From contig BEHX01000009.1 of NCBI GenBank assembly GCA_002898295.1, forward strand, positions 1-64,000: a stretch of 64,000 nucleotides of DNA. The letters run 5' to 3'. Below the pieces are notes generated by a model. It was not told the DNA's origin, ran no database searches, and was given only the letters and a program-made list of their open reading frames with translations. Within the stretch, counting starts at the first letter, position 1. Every line of letters starts with the position of its first letter. The translations under genes and the position numbers were made by a program. Of this stretch, positions 8,831-21,972 are shown in pieces. Source of the DNA: a bacterium HR21 (lineage in GTDB: Bacteria > Bacteroidota > Ignavibacteria > Kapaibacteriales > HRBIN21).

Positions 8831-11353
8831 GTGACACCAGCAGCGCGGCGTTCCGAACGGCAGAGGGGAACACCAGAGCGGCAGTGGCTCAGCCGCCTGA
8901 TCCCGGAGCGCTACCATGACCTGGCGCTCTGTCTGCTCATCTGGGTGGCTCTCTGGGTTTTCCTGGCACCGGCGGTCTTCGGCGGAGGGGTTTTCGCTGC
9001 CTCGGACAATCTGGCGTCGTGGAGTTTCGGTCCATACCTGCAAGCGGCTCGTCGGGAGGGGACATTTCCGCAGTGGATTCCGTACATCTTCAGCGGTATG
9101 CCCTCGTTTGCCTCGTTGCTGGTGACCGGGACGCGGTGGTGGGATTTCCTCATGCAGCTCACCATTGGGCTGACGCAGCTGGTGGGGGATCTTCTCCGGA
9201 GCGATGCTGCCCGGGTTTCGTGCTTCTACATTGGCTATGGCATTGGCATGTACTGGCTGCTGCGGTTCCGTGGACATCAGCGCCTGGTTGCTTTCTGGGG
9301 TGCGCTGGCGGCGGTGTTCTCTACCTTCATCATCGCCTGGATTCTCATCGGGCACAACACGAAGCCCTGGGCGCTGATGACGCTCCCGTATGGGCTGCTG
9401 TTACTGGAACGGCTCCGGCAACGTTTCTCATTGCTGTGGGCGGCGCTGCTGGTAGTTGTCCTCCACGTCATGCTGCTCTCCGCCCACGTGCAGATGGTGT
9501 TCTACCTGGGGCTCTTCTACGCTGTCTACTTGCTCGTTGAGCTGCTGGTACGGGCGCTCCGGCGGGAAAACCCACTGGGCGTTCTTCGTGCCGGTGGGAT
9601 ACTGGTGGTTGCTTCCGGGATTGCTTTCGGGCTGTCGGCAGACCGGTTCCTGAGCACGTTGGAGTACACACCGTACTCGACACGGGGCAGCCTGCCGATC
9701 CATCTGGACTCTGCCCAGCGAGCAAAAGCGGCAGAAGGGGGGCTCGATTACGAGTACGCCACCAACTGGTCCTTCAGCCCGCAGGAGATGATTACGTTCC
9801 TGGTGCCGAACTTCTACGGCTTCGGGAAGCTGGAGTACCGGGGTCCGCTGAGTAATAATCGTCCGGTGATGCTCCACACGTACTGGGGGCAGATGCCGTT
9901 CACAGATGCGGCAAACTACATGGGCATTGCCGTGCTCTTGCTGGCGCTGTTCGGAGTGTGGCGGTTGCGGCGTGATCCCTTCGGGATTACCCTGGTGGGA
10001 GTGGCACTGCTGGGATTGCTACTCTCCTTTGGGAAGAACTTCCCGCTGGTGTTCGACCTGTTTTTCTACCACGTGCCGCTCTTCAACAAGTTCCGGGCGC
10101 CGAGCATGGCGCTGGTCCTCGTGCAGGTTGCTGTTCCGATTCTGGCGGCGGCAGGGCTTTCCACGGTGTTGGGCTGGCGCTGGCAGCCGGAGCCTGCAAC
10201 TCGGACATTCTTCCGCTGGGCATTCGGGGCGCTCGGTGTCTGGCTCCTTCTCGGGGTGATTGTCTGGGCATTCTTCGAACAGTCCTATCTCGAGGCGGTT
10301 GCTCGAAGCCCGATAGGTAAGCAGTATCCGCCGGCAATCCACGCCTTTATCTGGAGCCAGATGATCGAGGATTGGTTCATGACGACTTTCCTCGGGCTGG
10401 CAACTCTGGGGGTTCTCTGGCTCTTCGTTCGGGGACGACTCTCCTCGGAGCTGCTGGGCGTGCTGCTGGTAGGGCTTCTGCTTTGGGACCTCTGGCGAGT
10501 GGCACTCCGCCCGATGGAGCTCGAGCGCCGGAGACCGGAGGAGACGGTCTTCCGGCGGACCGATATCATCGACTTTCTCAAGCAGCAGCGCGGGCTTTTC
10601 CGTGTGGCGGATTTCGCAAGCGCAGTGCCGAATGCGAGCGCCTACTGGTTTCTGGAGAACATCCACGGCTACCACGCCGCTAAGCTCCGGGTATACCAGG
10701 ACATGCTCGATGTTGCGGGCAACGGCGGCGGCTCCGTGGTGCTCAATCCCTTCCTCTGGAACTTGCTCAATGTGCGCTTCGTCATCACCCCGGAGCCGCT
10801 TGCGGTGGAGCCGCTCCGGCTGCTGTTCCGCTCGCAGCAGACAGGGGCGTATCTCTACGAGAATCCGGCGGCACTGCCGCGGGCATTTTTCGTCGATAGT
10901 GTGGCTGTCTTGCCGCCGTTGGACATCCTGCGCCGTCTCCAGCGTGGAGACTTCGACCCACGCCGGGTTGCCTTTCTGGAGGCGCCGCTGCCAGAACGAA
11001 TTGAACCTGCTGGAGAAGGAGCCACCGCGCAGGTGCTTGTGCACAAAAACGAGTACATCAAACTGCACGTTACCGCGCCGGGACGGAATTTCCTGTTCGT
11101 GAGCGAGATTATCTATCCACCGGCGTGGCAGGCGACGATTGACGGGGAGCCGGTCCCGATCTACAAGACCAACTATGCATTTCGGGGCATCGTTGTACCA
11201 CCGGGGACACACACGGTGGAGTTTCGCTACCGCTCGCCGGCATTCGAACGGGGACGGCAGCTGAGCCTCGGACTCAACATCGGGGTACTGCTTGCCGTGG
11301 CTGCCGGAGCGTGGTTGGAGTGGCGGCGTCGGAAGCGCTCTGCCCTGCGCTGA
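8831..11353 (+). CDS. YfhO-like polytopic membrane protein (GT-C-type fold)
   Basis: This 840-aa inner-membrane protein has a dozen or more predicted helices between about residues 30 and 590 and a soluble C-terminal beta-domain ending before one last helix (about residues 810-828). The early loop has SDNLASWSFGPYL and GTFPQWIPYIFSGMPSF, resembling the first catalytic loop of lipid-linked-sugar glycosyltransferases. YfhO in Bacillus is linked to lipoteichoic acid glycosylation; here the acceptor is unknown. Start chosen at GTG 8831 because GGAGGA lies about 8 bp upstream; a GTG at 8771 would add 20 residues overlapping the esterase gene. Confidence 0.85.
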   Translation: MTPAARRSERQRGTPERQWLSRLIPERYHDLALCLLIWVALWVFLAPAVFGGGVFAASDNLASWSFGPYLQAARREGTFPQWIPYIFSGMPSFASLLVTGTRWWDFLMQLTIGLTQLVGDLLRSDAARVSCFYIGYGIGMYWLLRFRGHQRLVAFWGALAAVFSTFIIAWILIGHNTKPWALMTLPYGLLLLERLRQRFSLLWAALLVVVLHVMLLSAHVQMVFYLGLFYAVYLLVELLVRALRRENPLGVLRAGGILVVASGIAFGLSADRFLSTLEYTPYSTRGSLPIHLDSAQRAKAAEGGLDYEYATNWSFSPQEMITFLVPNFYGFGKLEYRGPLSNNRPVMLHTYWGQMPFTDAANYMGIAVLLLALFGVWRLRRDPFGITLVGVALLGLLLSFGKNFPLVFDLFFYHVPLFNKFRAPSMALVLVQVAVPILAAAGLSTVLGWRWQPEPATRTFFRWAFGALGVWLLLGVIVWAFFEQSYLEAVARSPIGKQYPPAIHAFIWSQMIEDWFMTTFLGLATLGVLWLFVRGRLSSELLGVLLVGLLLWDLWRVALRPMELERRRPEETVFRRTDIIDFLKQQRGLFRVADFASAVPNASAYWFLENIHGYHAAKLRVYQDMLDVAGNGGGSVVLNPFLWNLLNVRFVITPEPLAVEPLRLLFRSQQTGAYLYENPAALPRAFFVDSVAVLPPLDILRRLQRGDFDPRRVAFLEAPLPERIEPAGEGATAQVLVHKNEYIKLHVTAPGRNFLFVSEIIYPPAWQATIDGEPVPIYKTNYAFRGIVVPPGTHTVEFRYRSPAFERGRQLSLGLNIGVLLAVAAGAWLEWRRRKRSALR

Positions 11354-11418
11354 AGCACGGGCAGAGGGTCCTTCCTCGTCTTCCAGTCTGTAGTGTCCAC
11401 CGGGGATGTGCGGAGGCG

Positions 11419-12021
11419 ATGGTGGAGATTGCAGATGTCATTGAATGGTGCCGTCGTGAAGCACAGCGTCGGGGGTGGGTCGAGTTCTCACCAGAACTCC
11501 TCGCGCAGCTGACCCTTGAGCAGGCGCAGCAGCTTGCCCGGGCGCTGCAGGCAACCACTCTCATGCGGCTCCCCGAGCAGGAGATTGCCTTCTTCGAGTG
11601 GCTGCGTCAGGCAGACCCGGCGGTCTGGCAGGATCTCTGGGGCGATGCTGGCGAGGAACTCTACGTGGTCGGTATCTCCTTCCTGCCCTTCCTGCTCCGC
11701 GAGCCGCGGCGCGGCTTTCCGATCTGCGACCTGGTCAGCGTGGAGAACTACTACTTCACCCCAGCGCACATCACACCGGTGGAAGGGCAGGCGTTCCTGG
11801 AGGCAGCTCGGGAAGCCCTCTTGGAAGGAAAGCCGCTGACGCTGGCGCAGGAATTCTTGCTGGAGGTCAGCACCGGACCGCTCGATATCTGGCATTTTGC
11901 CTACCACCGCCACCTGCCTGTGGCTGCAGTCAAGGAAGCTGTTGCCGAGCTGGTTGCTGGCAAGGCATTGCTGCACTTCCGCTCAGCCGAGGACGTTGCC
12001 GAGTACGTCACCCTGGAGTAA
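11419..12021 (+). CDS. Conserved-looking protein of unknown function
   Basis: I do not recognize this 200-aa soluble protein. It starts MVEIADVIEWCRREAQ, is acidic and mostly helical, and has a central stretch EELYVVGISFLPFLLREPRRG followed by SVENYYFTP. There is no signal peptide or membrane helix. The ATG at 11419 is chosen over an upstream alternative start at 11311, which would overlap the YfhO-like gene. It ends 2 bp before the stop of the convergent beta-barrel gene. Confidence 0.65.
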   Translation: MVEIADVIEWCRREAQRRGWVEFSPELLAQLTLEQAQQLARALQATTLMRLPEQEIAFFEWLRQADPAVWQDLWGDAGEELYVVGISFLPFLLREPRRGFPICDLVSVENYYFTPAHITPVEGQAFLEAAREALLEGKPLTLAQEFLLEVSTGPLDIWHFAYHRHLPVAAVKEAVAELVAGKALLHFRSAEDVAEYVTLE

Positions 12022-12023
12022 AC

Positions 12024-16118
<4,095 letters not shown>

Positions 16119-16138
16119 GCCTGCTCATCGGCTGCGTG

Positions 16139-16813
16139 TTAGACATACGCGCGCCAGGTTCGGCGTCGGCGGAAGAGTGGTCCGAGCAGCATGCCAGCAA
16201 AGAAGCCACCGACGTGTGCCCACCATGCGACCCCACCCATATTCTCGGCGCTGAGCAGCATGCCGTTGTAGAGCTGCAACACGACCCAGAACCCCAGGAA
16301 GAGGAATGCGGGTACCTCCAGCGAAAGCAATGTGATGAAGAGCGGCACGATGGTGATGATACGTGAATGCGGGAAGAAGAGGAGGTATGCCCCCATCACC
16401 CCGGAGATTGCCCCGCTGGCACCCACTGTCGGGATCATCGAGCCTGGATTCGTCACCGCATGGGCAATAGCTGCGGCAATCCCGCACAGCAGGTAGAACA
16501 GCAGGAACCGCCCATGTCCGAGAGCATCTTCGACGTTGTCCCCGAAGAGCCATAAGTACCACATGTTGCCCAGGATGTGCGCGAAGCCACCGTGGAGAAA
16601 CATTGAGGTCAGCACCGGTTGCCAGCGCTCCCAGGAAAGGAGCGGTGCCTCAAAGAACGCTGCCGGGAAGAAGGCAAAGCGGTGCAGGAATTGCTCCATT
16701 GCCGCTTCTGGCAGCAGCACCTGGTAGAGGAAGACGAGCACATTTGCCCCAATCAGCCCGATGGTGATCCAGGGCTTTGAAGAAGAAGGAATCGTGTCGT
16801 ACAGAGGGAACAT
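16139..16813 (-). CDS. Rhomboid-family intramembrane serine protease
   Basis: This 224-aa inner-membrane protein has about six hydrophobic segments. The catalytic Ser is in VGASGAISG and the catalytic His in WWAHVGGFFAG; HILGNMWYLWLFGDNVED supplies the conserved loop and asparagine residues of the family. The substrate is unknown. The ATG at 16813 begins MFPLYDTIPSSS as in many family members; an upstream frame reading through fbp was rejected. The gene follows fbp by 22 bp and leads into the unknown-obgE-barrel series. Confidence 0.92.
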   Translation of the reverse strand: MFPLYDTIPSSSKPWITIGLIGANVLVFLYQVLLPEAAMEQFLHRFAFFPAAFFEAPLLSWERWQPVLTSMFLHGGFAHILGNMWYLWLFGDNVEDALGHGRFLLFYLLCGIAAAIAHAVTNPGSMIPTVGASGAISGVMGAYLLFFPHSRIITIVPLFITLLSLEVPAFLFLGFWVVLQLYNGMLLSAENMGGVAWWAHVGGFFAGMLLGPLFRRRRTWRAYV

Positions 16814-16835
16814 CGTGCTCCGGCGGGCTAGGCAA

Positions 16836-17909
16836 TTATACTGACACCACAGTCGGCTCTGAGCTTCCGCTGGAGTATTGTTGCCAGGGGTGGCGCCTTT
16901 GCAGGAACGCTTCTGCTTCGGCAACGTCTTCCGGGCTTCCCAAAAAGACGGGGCAGCGTTGGTTGAGCTCTTTTGGGGCGATATCCAGAATCCGGCGGAA
17001 GCCGTCCGAAGCGCGCCCGCCGGCCTGTTCGACCAGGAACGCCAGCGGATTGACCTCGTAGAGGAGGCGGAGCTTTCCGGAGGGGTGTATGCGATCGGCT
17101 GGGTACATGAAGATGCCACCGTAGTGGAGTACGCGGTGGACATCGGCGACGGCGGTCCCAACGTAGCGCAGCGAATACGGGCGCTGCCCATCGGCTGACG
17201 GAGTCTTCAGGTAGTCAATGTACTGCTGCAGCTCAGGGGCCCAGCGCTTGGCATTCCCTTCGTTGATGCTATACTGCTTGCCGCGCTGCGGGATGCGCAG
17301 TTTCTCGATGGTCAGGAAGAACTCCCCGAGAGTGGGATCGTAGGTGAAGACATCCACCCCGTTGCCCGTGCTGTAGACCAAGGTGACACTGCTGCCGTAG
17401 CAGACGTAGCCGGCGGCAACTTGCTCCGAGCCGGGACGCAGGAGGTCCTCAAGGGTCCCATCGGTTGTGGAGCTGGGGTCGCGGCGCCGGTAGATGGAGA
17501 AAATGGTGCCAATCGTCACGTTGACGTCAATGTTTGAGGAACCATCCAACGGGTCGAACACCAGGATGTACTTCCCGCGCGGGCGTCCTGGGGGCAGGTG
17601 GATGAGCCCGTCGCTTTCCTCCGATGCCATTGCGCAGAGGTGCCCTCCGGCTTCCATTGCCCGGATGATGACCTCGTTCGCGTAGGCGTCGAGCTTCCGC
17701 ACAGCTTCGCCGTAGACGTTGGTGGTGCCGGTTAACCCGAGGATGTCGTTGAGTCCGGCACGACTCACTTCACGGGCAATCAAGCGGAAGGCGAGCATCA
17801 GGTCGCGGAGCAGGCGGGAGAATTCCCCGGTAGCATGGGGATGCAAGTGTTCCTGCTCGGCAATGTGGCGTTCGATGGTGACCAGCCGCTGTGCTGTCAC
17901 AATTGCCAT
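16836..17909 (-). CDS. fbp: Fructose-1,6-bisphosphatase, class I
   Basis: This 357-aa cytoplasmic enzyme hydrolyses fructose-1,6-bisphosphate to fructose-6-phosphate in gluconeogenesis. Family motifs: LTGTTNVYGEAVRKLD near the N-terminus, SEESDG, the metal-binding FDPLDGSSNIDVN, the YVGTAVADVHR region and GKLRLLYEVNPLAFLVEQAGG (sugar-phosphate site). Length is normal. It lies 50 bp after the universal stress protein gene on the same strand and 22 bp before the rhomboid gene. PEP carboxykinase is encoded at 45778-47385, consistent with a gluconeogenic metabolism. Confidence 0.96.
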   Translation of the reverse strand: MAIVTAQRLVTIERHIAEQEHLHPHATGEFSRLLRDLMLAFRLIAREVSRAGLNDILGLTGTTNVYGEAVRKLDAYANEVIIRAMEAGGHLCAMASEESDGLIHLPPGRPRGKYILVFDPLDGSSNIDVNVTIGTIFSIYRRRDPSSTTDGTLEDLLRPGSEQVAAGYVCYGSSVTLVYSTGNGVDVFTYDPTLGEFFLTIEKLRIPQRGKQYSINEGNAKRWAPELQQYIDYLKTPSADGQRPYSLRYVGTAVADVHRVLHYGGIFMYPADRIHPSGKLRLLYEVNPLAFLVEQAGGRASDGFRRILDIAPKELNQRCPVFLGSPEDVAEAEAFLQRRHPWQQYSSGSSEPTVVSV

Positions 17910-17959
17910 TGCAGCCTGCGGTTTGTCAGACTCCTCGGCTCTGGAAGCACGTGTGCGAG

Positions 17960-18439
17960 CTATCCTCTGCTTTGCTCTCCCTGCGGGAGGCGGACTGCAA
18001 GAACAGGGCAGGGTGCTTTGCGCAGGACACGTTCAGTGGTACTCCCGAAGAGGAAGTGCTCCAATCCGCCTCGTCCGTGCGTTCCGATGCTGATGAGCCC
18101 GATGCCGTGTTCCTGGGCGTAGCGAACAATCTGCTCTGAGGCACGACCGTGCAGGATTTCTGCTCGGACGGCAAGTCCTTCTGCCCGCAGGGCTTCAACG
18201 AGTTTGTCCAGCTCTTGCTGAGCCATGCGGTGGAGCTCTTGTTCCAGTTCGGTGAGCCCAACCTGGGAATATCCCCACTCTGCTGGGTAGATGATGGGCT
18301 CGATGACGTGGAGGATATGGAGCGTTGCCCCCAACCGACGTGCCAGCTCTGCGGCGTATTCGAGGGCGTAGCGAGCATGGTCGGAGAAGTCCGTCGGGAC
18401 CAGAATGTCGGTGATTGGTTGCATCCAGTGCCGGGACAT
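17960..18439 (-). CDS. Universal stress protein (UspA family), ATP-binding type
   Basis: This 159-aa single-domain Usp starts with DILVPTDFSDHARYALEYA and carries the nucleotide-binding pattern GTHGRGGLEHFLFGSTTERV followed by APCPVLAV. These features fit the ATP-binding Usp subgroup. An alternative start is the ATG at 18424 (MQPITDILVPTD). A TAnnTTTG promoter box lies 20 bp upstream of the chosen ATG, so it probably opens the transcription unit that includes fbp. Confidence 0.93.
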   Translation of the reverse strand: MSRHWMQPITDILVPTDFSDHARYALEYAAELARRLGATLHILHVIEPIIYPAEWGYSQVGLTELEQELHRMAQQELDKLVEALRAEGLAVRAEILHGRASEQIVRYAQEHGIGLISIGTHGRGGLEHFLFGSTTERVLRKAPCPVLAVRLPQGEQSRG

Positions 18440-18458
18440 TGGTGAGACGAGCGCGGAG

Positions 18459-18466
18459 CAAAGTTA
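18459..18466 (-). promoter_or_regulatory. TAnnTTTG -7 promoter element upstream of the usp gene
   Basis: Read on the minus strand this is TAACTTTG, a full match to the FCB -7 consensus. The predicted transcript start near 18452 gives a leader of about 13 nt before the usp ATG. A TTG at a shorter-than-usual spacing (12 nt) lies upstream; no well-placed -33 box is visible. Confidence 0.45.
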
Positions 18467-18490
18467 GGGCTTCTTCCCCAATGCCGCATG

Positions 18491-19990
18491 CTACCAGCGG
18501 CGGAGGGCAAGACCATAGCGGCGCTGGATATGGAAGCGGGCGCGCTCGGCATCGGCTGCCGTGGCAAAGCCCCAGAGCTTGATGCGGAAGGCGGGTTCAC
18601 CATTGTGGACTATGGGTTCGTAGTAGGCGGCGTACCCTCGGGCTTCCCAGAGTTCGACCATGCGGAGAGCTTGCGCTTCGGTTGCCGCAGTGCCGGCAAG
18701 GAGCTCGTAGGGGAGCAATTCGGGGCGGAGCCAGCGGAGTTCGACTCGGCAATTTGAGCGCTGCTGATGGGGGGAGTTCTCAAAGTAGGAGAGTGGGCGG
18801 CGATTCCCTTCACTGCGCACGCGAAGCTGCCGCGAGGCAACGCCGAGCCGTAGGAGGCGGCGCCGGAGAGCCTGGACCCGCTGCAGCGCGAGCGCCTCAG
18901 CTGCCTTCTCGCTCTGCCCGCTGTGTCCGAGAAGTTCGACAACCTCCTGCGGATGTGCCCGGAGCCACTGTGCCAGGTCTTCCAGCAGGGGCTCGGTTTC
19001 CGGACCGATGGCGGTGTCGCCGGGCTCGAAGAAGCAGAGCGTCCGAAACAGCGGCACCTGCCCCGGGAGCGAATCCTCCACCTGGTACCGGAAAAAGACC
19101 CCGAGCTGCGCTGAGGAAAAGACAAGCTGGAGAACCCCGCACGGCGGTGGAGCCGGGAAGCGGAGACGATAGTGTACCTGCAGCCCGCGCACCAGCCAGC
19201 TCAGCTGCCAGGCAAGGATGTCTGGGGCTGCCACGGCGTTCCAGACGTAAATACCCCCGGTCCGGCACGCGAGAGCTTTCCAGAGAGCACGCTCGCCCAT
19301 CATTCCGCTCTGGAGAACGCAGATCGGGAGCGCCAGCTGGCGGGCACTCTCGATGACCTCCTCTGCGGAGACCAGAAACGACGCCTGATCCGATGCCTCG
19401 GTCAGCAGCACGAGAGCTCGGAGGCGCACCGAGGGTGCCTGCCGGCAGTACTCCAGAGCGGCTTGGAGAATGTGAAGTGGGGCGGCTGTTCCCGAAGGGG
19501 GAAGGATGAGCATCGTGTCAACGGCTGCTGCAGCGTGCCAGCCGGACACGGCGTGAATAGCATCGGCGCGGTAGCGGTACTGGACGACCACGAGCCGATC
19601 CTCGGGGCGAAGGTGCTGCACAACGGTTGCGAGCATCTCGCGGAGAGCCGCCGGCGAGAGGGTTGCCGCGGCTGAGCGATCTAAGCACAGCAACAGCTCC
19701 AGCGGTGGGGAAGTCTCAAGGGTCCCTTGCAGCGGTCCGAGTCGAGAAGTGTCTGCTGGGCACTGGATTGTCAGCTCCCAACTGGGGAGCGCAGGTGGAA
19801 CAGCTGCCCGTGTCCATAGGTGCGGGACCGTAATCCACGCCTGCCACTGCGTTGTATCCAGGGACAGCCGTACCAGCCAGGCTCCTTCCTGTCCGAGTGC
19901 GCCGGGTGCGCCGATAGCCACGCTGAGAAACGCAGAGACAGTCCTACACAGGCGAGGAAGCTTTCGTGAGCACCAGACGCCCTTCTGCAT
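18491..19990 (-). CDS. Secreted protein with VWA-like, OmpA-like and SPOR domains
   Basis: This 499-aa exported protein has a signal-peptide-like N-terminus (to about ...GAPGALGQ). A von Willebrand factor A-like region follows (about residues 85-280: [36 protein letters not shown]), with an incomplete metal-site DxSxS. Next is an OmpA-like peptidoglycan-binding domain (about residues 318-420: [40 protein letters not shown]), then a C-terminal SPOR-like segment ([16 protein letters not shown]...). Two peptidoglycan-directed modules suggest a periplasmic or cell-wall-bound protein. The start is uncertain: ATG at 19990 overlaps the clpB-like gene by 47 bp; a longer frame reaches 20029. Confidence 0.7.
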   Translation of the reverse strand: MQKGVWCSRKLPRLCRTVSAFLSVAIGAPGALGQEGAWLVRLSLDTTQWQAWITVPHLWTRAAVPPALPSWELTIQCPADTSRLGPLQGTLETSPPLELLLCLDRSAAATLSPAALREMLATVVQHLRPEDRLVVVQYRYRADAIHAVSGWHAAAAVDTMLILPPSGTAAPLHILQAALEYCRQAPSVRLRALVLLTEASDQASFLVSAEEVIESARQLALPICVLQSGMMGERALWKALACRTGGIYVWNAVAAPDILAWQLSWLVRGLQVHYRLRFPAPPPCGVLQLVFSSAQLGVFFRYQVEDSLPGQVPLFRTLCFFEPGDTAIGPETEPLLEDLAQWLRAHPQEVVELLGHSGQSEKAAEALALQRVQALRRRLLRLGVASRQLRVRSEGNRRPLSYFENSPHQQRSNCRVELRWLRPELLPYELLAGTAATEAQALRMVELWEARGYAAYYEPIVHNGEPAFRIKLWGFATAADAERARFHIQRRYGLALRRW

Positions 19991-21266
19991 CGCGGTCAAC
20001 CAGGACCGTGTCACCGGCTGTAAACTCACCGGCGAGAATCTTCATCGCCAGCGGGTTTGCCACGAAGCGCTCCAATGCACGCCGGAGGGGACGAGCGCCG
20101 AACTGCGGGTCATAGCCAATAGTGGCCAGCCATTCCAGAGCAGCATCGGTGACCTGCAGGTCCAACCCGCGCTGGTGCACACGCTCCCGGAGGCGCTCCA
20201 ACTGGAGCTGAGCAATGCGTTTGACCTCTTCCCGGAGCAACGGTTTGAAGATGATGATCTCGTCAATGCGGTTGAGGAACTCCGGACGGAAACGCTGGCG
20301 AAGGAGCTCCAGAATCGGTTCCCGCAGTCGCTCCATCACTGCTTCCCGGTTAGCCTCGGAGAGATTCCCCATTGCCTCCTGGATCAGCTCAGTGCCGAGG
20401 TTCGAGGTCATGATGATGAGCGTGTTGCGGAAGTTGACCGTGCGCCCTTTCCCATCAGTGAGCCGACCGTCTTCGAGGACCTGCAACAGGACGTTGAAAA
20501 CTTCCGGATGCGCCTTCTCGATTTCGTCGAAGAGCACGACCGAGTACGGACGCGTGCGGACGGCTTCGGTCAGTTGTCCTCCCTCTTCGTAGCCTACGTA
20601 TCCAGGTGGGGCACCGATGAGGCGGGAGACGGAGTGTTTCTCCATGTACTCGCTCATGTCAATGCGGATCAGAGCGTTCTCATCGTCGAAGAGGAACTCT
20701 GCCAGCGCCCGAGCCATTTCGGTTTTGCCCACCCCGGTTGTGCCCAGGAAGATAAATGAGCCAATCGGACGGTTGGGGTCCTGGAGCCCAGCGCGGGAGC
20801 GGCGAATCGCGTTTGCAATGGCGCTCACGGCGTCCTCCTGGTCCACAATGCGCCGATGGAGGCGTTCTTCCATGTGAAGCAGCTTTTCCCGTTCGCCTTC
20901 CAGCATACGCTGTACGGGGATACCCGTCCAGCGAGCAACGATCTCGGCGATGTCTTCGGCATCTACCTCTTCTTTGAGCATACGCCCGGAGCGCTCCAGT
21001 TCTTCGGTATAGCGCTGCAGTTCGCGCTCCAGTTCGGGGATGCGCCCGTAGCGGATTTCAGCAACGCGACCGTAGTCGCCCCGTCGCTCGGCTTCCGCAG
21101 CTTCGATCCGAGCTTGCTCAATCTGCTCTTTGAGCGAGCGAATGTGCTGGAGGATTGCTTTCTCCCGTTCCCACCGTTGACGCAGCTGCTCGTATTCAGC
21201 CCGGAGGCGGGCAAGCTCGGCTTCAATCTCTTCGAGGCGCTTCTTCGTCGCAGTAGCGGCGTCCAT
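19944..21266 (-). CDS. N-terminally truncated ClpB: middle-domain part plus second AAA+ ring
   Basis: The 440-aa product aligns to only the C-terminal half of ClpB (about 860 aa). Residues 1-125 are the coiled-coil M-domain minus its first helix ([31 protein letters not shown]), ending in ARWTGIPV. The second AAA+ domain has Walker A GTTGVGKT (175-182; canonical GPTGVGKT), pore loop GYVG (222-225), Walker B VVLFDE (243-248), sensor-1 MTSNLG and arginine-finger region [10 protein letters not shown]. The N-domain and first ATPase domain are missing. A TGAGGAG site lies just upstream of the ATG, and the frame meets a stop at 21369-21371 with no NBD1 sequence between, so this is not a simple recent frameshift. 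Full-length ClpB may exist elsewhere. Confidence 0.88.
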   Translation of the reverse strand: MDAATATKKRLEEIEAELARLRAEYEQLRQRWEREKAILQHIRSLKEQIEQARIEAAEAERRGDYGRVAEIRYGRIPELERELQRYTEELERSGRMLKEEVDAEDIAEIVARWTGIPVQRMLEGEREKLLHMEERLHRRIVDQEDAVSAIANAIRRSRAGLQDPNRPIGSFIFLGTTGVGKTEMARALAEFLFDDENALIRIDMSEYMEKHSVSRLIGAPPGYVGYEEGGQLTEAVRTRPYSVVLFDEIEKAHPEVFNVLLQVLEDGRLTDGKGRTVNFRNTLIIMTSNLGTELIQEAMGNLSEANREAVMERLREPILELLRQRFRPEFLNRIDEIIIFKPLLREEVKRIAQLQLERLRERVHQRGLDLQVTDAALEWLATIGYDPQFGARPLRRALERFVANPLAMKILAGEFTAGDTVLVDRDAEGRLVLTKASSPV

Positions 21267-21299
21267 CGGGATGCTCCTCAGTCTTCCACCGGGAGGCGC

Positions 21300-21339
21300 A
21301 GACGAACGTACTCCACTGTTGGGTGTACGCTGTTCGTCT
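21300..21339. promoter_or_regulatory. Inverted repeat between the divergent clpB-like and lemA genes
   Basis: AGACGAAC at 21300-21307 is repeated as its perfect complement GTTCGTCT at 21332-21339, with inner GTAC blocks at 21308-21311 and 21325-21328. The symmetry sits in the 118-bp divergent intergenic region and could be an operator for one or both genes. It does not match CIRCE. A chance or purely structural role is possible. Confidence 0.35.
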
Positions 21340-21384
21340 CTACGGCATGCTCGATGGTATCGGTGGACTCAGGAGGTCGTGTTC

Positions 21385-21942
21385 ATGGCGTGGATTGTGC
21401 TCCTTGTGCTGATCGCAGTGTTCCTCCTCTGGGCAATTTGGGCATATAACCGGCTGGTCAATTTGCGGAACCAGGTTGCCAACGGCTGGCGCCAGATTGA
21501 CGTGCAGCTGAAGCGGCGCTACGACTTGATCCCCAACTTGGTCAACACGGTCAAAGGCTACATGCAGTACGAACAGGAAACGCTCCGGCAGGTCATCGAG
21601 GCACGCAATCAAGCTGTGGCTGCCCGTGGGGTTGCTGAAGCAGCGCAGCGGGAAGCGGAGCTCTCCGGTGCTCTGGGGCGACTCTTCGCGCTGTTTGAGA
21701 ATTACCCCGAGCTGAAGGCAAACCAGAACGTGCTGCAGCTCCAGGAGGAGCTGACAAGCACAGAGAACAAAATCGCCTTTGCTCGGCAGTTCTACAACGA
21801 TGTGGCGACCAAGTACAACATCGCCCGGGAGACCTTCCCGAGCAACATCATCGCCACCCTCTTCCGTTTCCAGCCAGCGGAGCTCTTCGCTGTTGCCAAT
21901 GAGCAAGAGCGGGAGGTGCCCAAGGTTGATCTCCGCTTCTGA
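21385..21942 (+). CDS. lemA: LemA family membrane protein
   Basis: This 185-aa protein has one N-terminal membrane helix (AWIVLLVLIAVFLLWAIWAY) and a helical bundle with the family motifs YNRLVNLRNQVANGWRQIDVQ, RRYDLIPNLVNTVKGY, and LTSTENKIAFARQFYND. The function is not settled, but lemA and htpX are commonly adjacent, suggesting a role in membrane-protein quality control. AGGAGG lies upstream of the ATG at 21385; upstream in-frame starts lack support. It is divergent from the half-ClpB gene. Confidence 0.95.
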   Translation: MAWIVLLVLIAVFLLWAIWAYNRLVNLRNQVANGWRQIDVQLKRRYDLIPNLVNTVKGYMQYEQETLRQVIEARNQAVAARGVAEAAQREAELSGALGRLFALFENYPELKANQNVLQLQEELTSTENKIAFARQFYNDVATKYNIARETFPSNIIATLFRFQPAELFAVANEQEREVPKVDLRF

Positions 21943-21972
21943 GGTGTGGGAGTTGGATGAGGGCAGTAGGGC

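Noticed and set aside
10019-11212. A 397-codon minus-strand open frame inside the YfhO-like gene
   Set aside because: Antisense to a membrane protein gene; the product is Gln/His/Glu-rich without domains.
16835-16840. TATAAT on the minus strand before the rhomboid gene
   Set aside because: It overlaps the fbp stop codon, has no -35 partner, and FCB sigma factors rarely use this box.
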